This document shows positions 7,553 through 14,152 of a stretch of 25,410 bases of DNA, one piece after another. The stretch is taken from assembly GCA_016703225.1 (NCBI GenBank), contig JADJCM010000004.1, positions 1-25,410 on the forward strand, given 5' to 3'. How positions within the stretch are numbered: the first letter of the stretch is position 1; each line of letters starts with the position of its first letter. Both the position numbers and the translations under genes were made by a program. The stretch is from Lysobacterales bacterium (GTDB taxonomy: Bacteria; Pseudomonadota; Gammaproteobacteria; Xanthomonadales; Ahniellaceae). The notes below the pieces were generated by a model. That model was given only the letters and a program-made list of their open reading frames with translations. It was not told where the DNA came from and did not search any database.

Positions 7553-9646
7553 TCAGTAGATGTCGTTCGCGGTGTTGAACACGTTGAACTTGCCGGTCGG
7601 CGTGATCAGGGTCGGTCCCTTGATCACCTTCTTCAGCTTCAGCGTCTTGTCGTTGATCACGACGATCGCCGATTCTTCCTTGGAGCCACTCCACACCGAG
7701 AACCACACTTCGTCGCCGGCCTGGTTGTATTCCGGCTGCACGACGCGCTTCGGGCCCGGGCCGAGCTTGGCCCACTCGGCGATCGGCAGCACCTTGTAGC
7801 CGGCGGCGAGGTTGTTGATGTCGAACACGGCGATGCTCTGGCTGGCCTTGGGGTCGGGGTTCAGCGTGGTGTCGACATAGAGGTGCGTCGACTTCGGATG
7901 GGTCTTGACGAACAGCGAACCGCCGCCCTGGCCCTTCAGCACTTCGACTGCCTTCCAGGCGTGATCCTTGTGGCCTTCCGGATCGGTGGCGATCAGCGTG
8001 ATCTTCTCGTTGCCGAGCGCCGAGGTGGCCCAGACCGGACCGAAGGTCGGATGGTTGAAGTTGGCGCCGCGACCCGGATGCGGGATCTTGTCGGCGTCGA
8101 CCAGCGCAACCATCTTGCGTTCCTTCGAGTCGACCACGGCGATCTTGTTCGACTGGTTCGCGGCGGTGATGAAGTAGCGGTGGGTGACATCCCAGCCGCC
8201 GTCATGCAGGAAGCGCGCGGCGTCGAGCGTGGTCACCGACAGGTTGTCGAGATCTTCGTAGTTCACCAGCAGGATGCGGCCGGTTTCCTTGACGTTGACG
8301 ATGAACTCCGGGTGCTCGTGGCTGGCGACGATCGCCGCGACGCGCGGTTCCGGGTGATATTCCTGGGTATCGACGGTCATGCCGCGGGTCGAGACGATCT
8401 TCTTCGGCTCCAGCGTCGGACCGTCCATGATCACGAATTGCGGCGGCCAGTAGGCACCGGCGATCGCGAGCTTGTCTTCAAAGCCCTTGTACTTCGAGGT
8501 CTCGACCGAGCGTGCTTCCAGGCCGATCTTGATCTCGGCGACGATTGCCGGCGGATTCATCCACAGGTCGATCAGGTCGATCTTGGCGTCGCGGCCGATG
8601 GTGTAGGCATAACGGCGCGAGTGCGACGGACGCGTGATATGCACGGCGTAGCCGGTCTTCAGGGTGTTGACGATTTCCTTGGTGTCGCCGTCGATGATCG
8701 CGATTTCGCCGGCATCACGCAGGGTGACGACGAAGAAATTGTCGATGTTGCGGCTGTGCATCGGCTTGGTCGGGCGCTCCGATTCCGGAATCAGCACCTT
8801 CCAGCTCTCCTTCATCTCCTTCATGCCCCACTCCGGCGGTGCCGGCGGTTCGTGCTGGAGGAAGCGGGCCATGATGTCGACCTCAGCCGCGGTCAGCGCA
8901 CCCGAGGTACCCCAGTTCGGCATGCCTGCGGGCGAGCCGAAGTTGATCAGCGCCTTCAGGTAGTCGGTGCCCTTGGCACGGGTGATGTCCGGGGTCAGCG
9001 GCTTGCCGGTGGCGCCCTTGCGCAGCACGCCGTGGCAACCGGCGCAACGCTCGAAGAAGATCTCGGTGGCGCGGTTGAACTCGGTCTCGGACAGCGAGGG
9101 CGCGCCCGGGCTGACGATCATCTTGACGTCCTTCGACTTCACCGACGACGGCGCGCCCTGATAGCCCTGCTCGCTCTGCTTGGTGCCGACGTGGCGTTCG
9201 CCCTGGGCCGGGTCGCTGCTGACCGCGAGGGTCTTGCGTGCCGCAGCCACGTCCTTCTTCGACACCACCTGGCCATTGTTGCCCCAGCTGGCGTAGATGA
9301 AGGTGACGATATTGGCGACCTCGTCATCGCTGAGGTGGCTCATCGCCGGCATCACGCCGTTGAACTTGTTGCCGTTGACGGTGATCTCGCCGCTGATGCC
9401 CTTGAGGATCGAGGCAACGACCATCTGCTTGTCGTTCTTGGTCAGGAAGTCGGAGCCGGCGAGCGGCGGGAAGGCGCCGGCCATGCCGGTGCCCTCGGGC
9501 TGATGGCAGGCTGCGCAATTGGCCAGGAAGGCGGCCTTGCCCGCTTCCAGGCCCTGCTTGGGCAGCCGCTCGTTGGCGACGTCATCCGCTGCAACCGCGC
9601 CGCTCAGAGCGAGCGCGAGCCACAGCAGGGGGGTGGTTTTACGCAT
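7553..9646 (-). CDS. nirS: Cytochrome cd1 nitrite reductase with extra N-terminal cytochrome c domain
   Basis: This periplasmic enzyme reduces nitrite to nitric oxide in denitrification. It has 697 residues from ATG 9646, chosen because CCAGGAGAACGCC precedes it and a signal peptide MRKTTPLLWLALALSGAVAA follows. Residues ~33-140 form a cytochrome c domain with C44-A-A-C-H48, FPPLAGSDFL and GVMPAMSHLSDDEV, resembling the c domain fused to some NirK enzymes. The canonical NirS part then begins: C201-A-G-C-H205, VLRKGATGKPLTPD, FGSPAGMPNWGTSG, and the d1 propeller with VTLRDAGEIAIIDGDTKE, GLEARSVETSKYKGFEDK, TVDTQEYHPEPRVAAIVASH, HPGRGANFNHPTFGPVW and the C-terminal LITPTGKFNVFNTANDIY. Pseudomonas NirS is about 570 residues, so the extra domain accounts for the difference. 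No heme d1 synthesis genes (nirFDLGHJEN) or nirM/nirC occur in the window. Confidence 0.96.
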   Translation of the reverse strand: MRKTTPLLWLALALSGAVAADDVANERLPKQGLEAGKAAFLANCAACHQPEGTGMAGAFPPLAGSDFLTKNDKQMVVASILKGISGEITVNGNKFNGVMPAMSHLSDDEVANIVTFIYASWGNNGQVVSKKDVAAARKTLAVSSDPAQGERHVGTKQSEQGYQGAPSSVKSKDVKMIVSPGAPSLSETEFNRATEIFFERCAGCHGVLRKGATGKPLTPDITRAKGTDYLKALINFGSPAGMPNWGTSGALTAAEVDIMARFLQHEPPAPPEWGMKEMKESWKVLIPESERPTKPMHSRNIDNFFVVTLRDAGEIAIIDGDTKEIVNTLKTGYAVHITRPSHSRRYAYTIGRDAKIDLIDLWMNPPAIVAEIKIGLEARSVETSKYKGFEDKLAIAGAYWPPQFVIMDGPTLEPKKIVSTRGMTVDTQEYHPEPRVAAIVASHEHPEFIVNVKETGRILLVNYEDLDNLSVTTLDAARFLHDGGWDVTHRYFITAANQSNKIAVVDSKERKMVALVDADKIPHPGRGANFNHPTFGPVWATSALGNEKITLIATDPEGHKDHAWKAVEVLKGQGGGSLFVKTHPKSTHLYVDTTLNPDPKASQSIAVFDINNLAAGYKVLPIAEWAKLGPGPKRVVQPEYNQAGDEVWFSVWSGSKEESAIVVINDKTLKLKKVIKGPTLITPTGKFNVFNTANDIY

Positions 9647-9725
9647 GGCGTTCTCCTGGTTTTGATGAATCGGGGCGGCTGGTTCCCGCATGCGCGCAGG
9701 TTCCCTTGCGTGGGCTTATTGCACA

Positions 9726-9739
9726 TTGACGTGGGTCAA
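9726..9739. promoter_or_regulatory. FNR/ANR/DNR-type box 1 (nirS side)
   Basis: TTGACGTGGGTCAA is a perfect dyad TTGAC-N4-GTCAA, one base per half away from the FNR consensus TTGAT-N4-ATCAA. Its centre is about 87 bases from the nirS start codon. Anaerobic control of nirS by FNR-family proteins is established in pseudomonads, and an fnr gene is present in this window. Confidence 0.8.
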
Positions 9740-9757
9740 CTGGCGAACCGGTCCAAA

Positions 9758-9771
9758 CTGACTTTGGTCAA
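9758..9771. promoter_or_regulatory. FNR-type box 2 (heme-receptor side)
   Basis: CTGACTTTGGTCAA matches the TTGAC-N4-GTCAA dyad with one mismatch in the first base. It is 32 bp from box 1, about three helical turns. If it activates the receptor gene from the usual -41.5 position, the transcript would start near 9806, 20 bases before the ATG and just ahead of its ribosome site. That position is plausible, but no clear -10 element can be read. Confidence 0.6.
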
Positions 9772-9825
9772 CAGGTTGCGGCCGGGTCGCGCGTAAGGTG
9801 CGCGCATCCCCTTGGAGCAACAAGA

Positions 9826-12033
9826 ATGCGTCGCAATTCACTGGCTATCGCCATCACCCTAGTTTTCGCCCAGCCCGCGTTCGCCGCCGATCCGGCAGCG
9901 GCTGCCCAACCTCGCAGGATGCAGTCCGTGGTCGTGGTCGCAAGCCGCGTCGAACAGCCGGTCGGAGAGATCGCCGGCTCGGTCGCGCTGATCGAGCGCG
10001 AGCGCATCGAGACTCGCCTGATCCGCGACATCCGCGATCTCGCGCGTTACGACGCCAGCCTCAGCGTCAACGAGGACGCCAGCCGCTTCGGTGCCCAGGG
10101 CTTCGCGATCCGCGGACTTGAAGGCAACCGCGTCGCAGTCGAACTCGATGGCGTGCCGCTCGGCGACGGTTTCTCGGTCGGCAGCTTCTCGCGCGCCGGG
10201 CGCAATCTGGTCGATCCGGAATTGCTGGAGCGGGTCGAGTTCCTGCGCGGCCCGGCGTCGAGCCTGTACGGATCGGACGCACTCGCGGGCGTAGTTGCCA
10301 TGCGCACCCGTGACCCCGGCGATCTGCTGGCCGAAGGCAGCGGAGATGTCTTCGTCGGGTCGCGCATCAGCCACGATTCGCGCGACGCCTCGACCGCAGT
10401 GACCGCCTCGACCGCGACCGTGCTCGGCGGCTGGCAGATGCTGCTGAGCGCGAACCAGCGCCAGGAGCACGAGCGCGACAACCTGCCGCGCAGCGGCGGC
10501 CTGCAATCGAACCCGGCCGAGGGCGACGAACGCTTCGTGCTGGCCAAGTTGATCCACGATGACATCGTTCCCGGTCGCCTGAGCTTCGGCTTCGATGGCT
10601 ACCGTGCCGAAGTCGAGACCGATGTGCGTTCCTTGGTCAATGGCCCCGGCCAGTACGCGAGCACCACCGCGATGCGGGCCGACGATCGCGAGACGCGCGG
10701 CCGCGCCTCGCTGGCCTGGAGCGGCGAGTCTGACGGCAGCGTGTTCAGCAGCTGGAACCTGATGAGCTACGTGCAGCGCTCCGAGATCGAGCAGGACACG
10801 CTGCAGGACCGCCGCGGCGCGACGCCGAGCGCAGCCGCCACCCGGCGCTTGCGCGAGTTCCGTTTCGACACGCAGCAAGTCGGTCTCGAAGGACTGGTCG
10901 CCGGCGAGGCGCAGGCCGGCGCGCTCGCGCACCGCTACGTGCTCGGCTTCGACTTCGCGCGCACTGCGCTGGAAGAATCGCGCAACGGTTCGGAGACCAA
11001 TCTGGCGACCGGTGTCAGCTCTCCGGTGATCCTCGGCGAACGTCTGCCGGTGCGCGACTTCCCGGATCTGACGGTGCAGGAACTCGGCGTCTATGCGCAG
11101 GACGAGATCGGTTTCGGCGAGCGCTGGTTCCTGATCCCGGCGCTGCGTCTGGACCGCTATCGCACCGATGCCGATCCCGACGCGATGTGGCTGTCCGACA
11201 ACCCGAGCACTGCGGTCGTGGACAGCACCGAACACAGTGTCACGCCGAAACTTGGCCTGCGCTATGCCGCGAGCGAGTCGCTCGGCCTGTTCGCGCAATA
11301 CGCGCGTGGCTTCCGCGCGCCGCCGTTCTCCGACGTCAACATCGGCCTCAACATCCCCGCCTTCGGCTACAGCGCCATTCCGAACCCCGACCTGCGCCCC
11401 GAGCGCAGCCACGGCTTCGAGCTCGGCGCGCGCTGGTCGGGCGAGCAGGCGAACGCCGAGATCGCGCTGTACGACAACCGCTACCGCGATCTGATCGAGT
11501 CGCGCGTCAATCTCGGCCGCGATCCGCAGAGTGGCCTGCTGGTGTTCCAGTCGCAGAATCGCGATCGCGCGCGCATCCATGGCGTCGAGTTGTCCGGCGA
11601 TGCCAGCCTGGCCGCGCTCGGGCTCGACGCCTACAGCACGACCTGGTCGGCGAGCTGGGCGAAGGGCGAGGACACCGAGCGCAATCTGCCGCTGAACACG
11701 ATCGATCCGGCGCGCCTGGTGCTCGGCCTTGCGCGCGAAAACGGCGATGGTCGCCACCGTGTCGAGCTGCTCGGTCGCTTCGCGGCGGCCAAGGACGATC
11801 TCGACACGTCGCGCGGCGAGTTGTTTGCGACGCCGGGCTACGGCGCGTTCGACCTGTTCTGGCACTTTGATGCGACCGACTGGATGCGCGTCGATGCCGG
11901 CATCAGCAATCTCGGCGACCGACGTTACTGGCAGTGGATCTCGGTGCGCGGATTCGCGCCGGACGCGCGCGAGGTCGACCTGGCGACGCAGTCCGGGCGA
12001 TCGTTCATGGTCTCGTTCCGGATCGGGGGTTGA
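9826..12033 (+). CDS. TonB-dependent outer-membrane receptor, heme/hemoglobin type
   Basis: This encodes 735 residues, intact, starting at ATG 9826 with GGAG eight bases upstream. The signal peptide is MRRNSLAIAITLVFAQPAFA; a TonB-box-like MQSVVVVASR follows at residues ~31-40. The plug domain contains ARYDASLSVNEDASRFGAQGFAIRGLEGNRVAVELDGV and VDPELLERVEFLRGPASSLYGSDALAGVV. The 22-strand barrel region carries the FRAPPFSDVNIGLNIPAFGY motif (~residue 495) and IPNPDLRPERSHGFELG (~519), the FRAP/NP(D/N)L pair characteristic of TonB-dependent heme/hemoglobin receptors. It ends in SFMVSFRIGG, lacking the usual final aromatic residue. It would import heme across the outer membrane using TonB energy. 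It is divergent from nirS and shares its control region, which links heme supply to a heme-rich enzyme. A different siderophore-type ligand cannot be excluded. Confidence 0.88.
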   Translation: MRRNSLAIAITLVFAQPAFAADPAAAAQPRRMQSVVVVASRVEQPVGEIAGSVALIERERIETRLIRDIRDLARYDASLSVNEDASRFGAQGFAIRGLEGNRVAVELDGVPLGDGFSVGSFSRAGRNLVDPELLERVEFLRGPASSLYGSDALAGVVAMRTRDPGDLLAEGSGDVFVGSRISHDSRDASTAVTASTATVLGGWQMLLSANQRQEHERDNLPRSGGLQSNPAEGDERFVLAKLIHDDIVPGRLSFGFDGYRAEVETDVRSLVNGPGQYASTTAMRADDRETRGRASLAWSGESDGSVFSSWNLMSYVQRSEIEQDTLQDRRGATPSAAATRRLREFRFDTQQVGLEGLVAGEAQAGALAHRYVLGFDFARTALEESRNGSETNLATGVSSPVILGERLPVRDFPDLTVQELGVYAQDEIGFGERWFLIPALRLDRYRTDADPDAMWLSDNPSTAVVDSTEHSVTPKLGLRYAASESLGLFAQYARGFRAPPFSDVNIGLNIPAFGYSAIPNPDLRPERSHGFELGARWSGEQANAEIALYDNRYRDLIESRVNLGRDPQSGLLVFQSQNRDRARIHGVELSGDASLAALGLDAYSTTWSASWAKGEDTERNLPLNTIDPARLVLGLARENGDGRHRVELLGRFAAAKDDLDTSRGELFATPGYGAFDLFWHFDATDWMRVDAGISNLGDRRYWQWISVRGFAPDAREVDLATQSGRSFMVSFRIGG

Positions 12034-12051
12034 TCGGGCGCGATGTGATTG

Positions 12052-12237
12052 GGTCGCGATGATGAATCGCGCCGTTGTGATGGTGAAGCGGTGACGAATC
12101 GCGCGGTTGTGATTGGGCCGCGGTGATGGATCGCACCGTTGTGGGTGTGTCGCGGTGATGGATCGCGCCGTTGTGGGCGTGTCGCGGTGATGAATCGCGC
12201 CGTTGTGGGTGTGTCGCGGTGATGGATCGCGCCGTTG
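12052..12237. repeat. Left tandem array, 32-bp period, six copies
   Basis: The core ATCGCGCCGTTG (with single-base variants) starts at 12066, 12098, 12130, 12162, 12194 and 12226, an exact 32-bp period. Between cores runs TGGGTGTGTCGCGGTGATGA or close variants. The copies nearest the central palindrome agree best and the leftmost are most diverged, so the array may have grown outward from the palindrome or decayed at its far end. The last copy is itself the start of the left palindrome arm. The array begins right after the receptor stop codon. There are no spacers of differing sequence. Confidence 0.92.
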
Positions 12238-12302
12238 CCGGCGCTCCTACAAACGGCCTCGACGCCGCGCGCTGTTTGTAGGAGCGCCGGCAACGGCGCG
12301 AT
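12226..12302. repeat. Perfect 28-bp inverted repeat, REP-like (REPIN form)
   Basis: The left arm is 12226-12253 and the right arm 12275-12302. They are exact complements over 28 bp, separated by a 21-base G+C-rich spacer. Each arm contains GTAGGAGCGCCGGCAACGGC in one orientation, the kind of core seen in REP elements of pseudomonads and xanthomonads. Inside each arm GCCGGCAACGGC can form a small hairpin with a GCAA loop. Two REPs in opposite orientation make a REPIN. No RAYT transposase is present in the window. Confidence 0.9.
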
Positions 12303-12415
12303 GCTCTTACGCCGGCAACGGCGCGATGCTCTTACGCCGGCAACGGCGCGATGCTCTTACGCCGGCCACGGCGCGATGCTCTTACGCCGGCCACGGCGCG
12401 ATGTTCTTGAATCGG
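12291..12415. repeat. Right tandem array, 25-bp period, five copies
   Basis: Units begin with CAACGGCGCGAT (CCACGGCGCGAT in the last two copies) at 12291, 12316, 12341, 12366 and 12391, an exact 25-bp period, with GCTCTTACGCCGG filling the rest. The core is the reverse complement of the core in the left array. The first unit is the tail of the right palindrome arm. CTCTTACGCCGG looks like a decayed form of the GTAGGAGCGCCGG part of that arm. The array ends nine bases before the mgtC-family stop codon. Confidence 0.92.
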
Positions 12416-12423
12416 AAACGCGT

Positions 12424-13604
12424 TCAACGAACCAACAACACACCCGCGAACGCGACCAGCATCGCGATGTGGCTTGGCAGCAGGTGCAGCCCGAAGCTGC
12501 GGCCGCCGGCGACGAAGGCGATGGTGGTCTTGCTGATGGTGTTGGTGGCGAAGCCGATCAGCACGCCGATGCCGGCCACACCGGGATCGACCTGGCCGGC
12601 GTTGAACACCTGCGCGATCGAGGCCGCGGAGGCGTGCGCATCGGCAAAGCCGGACACGCCAGCCGCGGCCAGCGCGCCGGCGTCGCCGAACCAGTGCTGC
12701 AGGATCGCCGAAGTCAGCAGGATCGCCGAGACCAGGGCCACGAACAGCAACGCATGGGTCGGATGGAACGGTCGGCCCTTGAGCGGTTCGATGCCATTGC
12801 GCCCGTCGCGCCAGGCGGCGAGGCCGGAGAAGCTGGCGGCGACCAGCGTGGCCAGGCCAGCGGCGGCCAGCGGCCAGACCAGCGCCTGCAGCAGTGGCCG
12901 CGACAGTGCGCCGAGCACCAGCGCCAACTGCAGGATGGTGGCGACGTTCGCCAGGGTCGCTGCGGCGACGCAGGAAGGCCGCTGTTCCGGCTGCGCGCGC
13001 GCGCGCGCAGGGATCCGAGCGCGCGCTGGGCAACATAGCCGAGCGCGTTGATCGACATCACCAGCACCACCAGCCGCCACAGCCGGTGCGGATTGAAGAC
13101 TTGCCACGGGTCGATGGCACGGTCCGGCAGCAGCGGCAGCACGATCAGCGCCGAGGCGATCAGCAGCAGGCCATCGTGCAGTTCCTGTGGCGTCAGCACC
13201 TCGCGCGTGAACGCGTGCAGACGCGACTTCAGCGCCAGAATCAGCGCCACCCCCACGCCGAGCCCGGCCGCCAGTTCGCGCTGCGACATCGCCAGCACGC
13301 CGAGCAGGAAGGCGACGAACATTGCCACTTCGGTGGTCAGGCCGGGGTCGGCCTCGCGCGAGCGGTGGTAGCTGAGCAGCGCGGCGAGACCGACGAAGGC
13401 GCCGGCGATGGCGATCAGGGCGGTGCCCATCAGCGTGCTGACGGCGCCTGCGAGCGAAATCAGGGCGAAGGTACGCACCCCCGCAACGATGTGCGCCGGG
13501 TCTTCGCCCTTGCGCTGTTCGCGTTCGACCCCGATCAGCAGCCCGACGCCGAGCGCGACCGCAAGGCCGATCAGCAGGTCAGGTTCGTTGGCTTCGATCG
13601 ACAT
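12424..13604 (-). CDS. MgtC/SapB-family membrane protein with DUF4010 domain, one break
   Basis: The N-terminal part (residues 1-~150) has the MgtC-type segment LLIGLAVALGVGLLIGVEREQRKGE, then VAGVRTFALISLAGAVSTLMG and LTTEVAMFVAFLLGVLAMSQRELAAGLGV. The C-terminal DUF4010 part has ILQLALVLGALSRPLLQAL, LVSAILLTSAILQHWFG, AAAGVSGFADAHASAASIAQ and GIGVLIGFATNTISKTTIAF. About ten membrane helices are predicted. The role of this two-domain family is unknown; it is distantly related to the Mg2+-linked virulence factor MgtC. The frame changes at the CGCGCGCGCGCG run near 12995-13008. The family's G-F-V-S-S-T-A-T-type segment expected there is missing, so about 25 codons plus a base have probably been lost. 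It starts at ATG 13604 with only a weak ribosome site. Confidence 0.85.
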
Positions 13605-13655
13605 GGCGCGAGCCTGCGCAATTCGCGACGATCGCGCAAGTCGTGCCTGCGCCGC

Positions 13656-14057
13656 TCAGCGCAGCGATGCTGCGAATGGCCCAGCCCAGTGGTGGGCGCG
13701 GGCGATGGCCACGATCAGCCCGAAGCAGCCGAGCGCCAGCAGCAGCGCGATGATGCGTCCGCGCTGCGTGCGGCCACGCTTGAGCGCGTAGCTGCCGGTC
13801 ACGATGTAGGCGACGAGCAGCAGCACCTTGGCGGTCAGCCAGGCGTGCACGAACGGGTACTGCCCGAGCAGCGCCGACAGGGTGAGCGCCGCGGCCAGCA
13901 GCACCGTATCGATGAGCACGCTCGGGTAGCGCAGCGCCTTGTGCTGGACATAGGGCGAGCGCACCAGCATCAAGCCGGCGCGCAACACGAACAACGCAAA
14001 CGACAGCACCACGGCGTGCACGTGCAGCGCCTTGATCAGGGCGTAGTGGCTGGCCAT
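13656..14057 (-). CDS. SirB2-like membrane protein
   Basis: This encodes 133 residues with four predicted helices, starting MASHYALIKALHVHAVVLSFALFVLRAGLML. Then come YVQHKALRYPSVLIDTVLLAAALTLSALLGQYPF, HAWLTAKVLLLVAYIVTGSYAL, KRGRTQRGRIIALLLALGC and a short basic tail. The K-x-L-H-x-x-x-V-x-x-S, L-R-x-x-P-x-x-x-D and W-L-T-A-K-x-x-x-L positions match the SirB/SirB2 family (PF04247), whose biochemical role is not known. ATG 14057 is used rather than an upstream in-frame start because the family begins with this short M-x(5-8)-K-x-L-H pattern. It is transcribed in the same direction as its neighbours, with 95 bases to kup and 51 to the mgtC-family gene. Confidence 0.75.
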   Translation of the reverse strand: MASHYALIKALHVHAVVLSFALFVLRAGLMLVRSPYVQHKALRYPSVLIDTVLLAAALTLSALLGQYPFVHAWLTAKVLLLVAYIVTGSYALKRGRTQRGRIIALLLALGCFGLIVAIARAHHWAGPFAASLR

Positions 14058-14152
14058 GGGGGTGCATGCCGGGTCGGGGGCGCGCAGGCTATCCGCACCC
14101 GGTCCGCGCGCACAAGCCGACTCGGCCCAGTCGAGCCGGGCACCATCGCCAC

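Noticed and set aside
7883..9796. A 637-codon open frame on the + strand opposite nirS
   Set aside because: The minus strand carries a clear, full-length NirS with signal peptide and all motifs. The plus frame has no recognisable domain and is an antisense by-product of high GC content.
9859..11865. A 668-codon open frame on the - strand opposite the heme receptor
   Set aside because: It lacks any domain and has compositionally biased sequence; the + strand TonB-dependent receptor is unmistakable.
12052..12415. Repeat region as a CRISPR array
   Set aside because: The units follow each other directly with no variable spacers, the two halves have different periods, and no cas gene is nearby.
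12203..13051. Open frames crossing the tandem repeats and the mgtC-family gene on the + strand
   Set aside because: They translate the repeat units into repeated peptides and then run antisense to a real gene; there is no ribosome site or domain.
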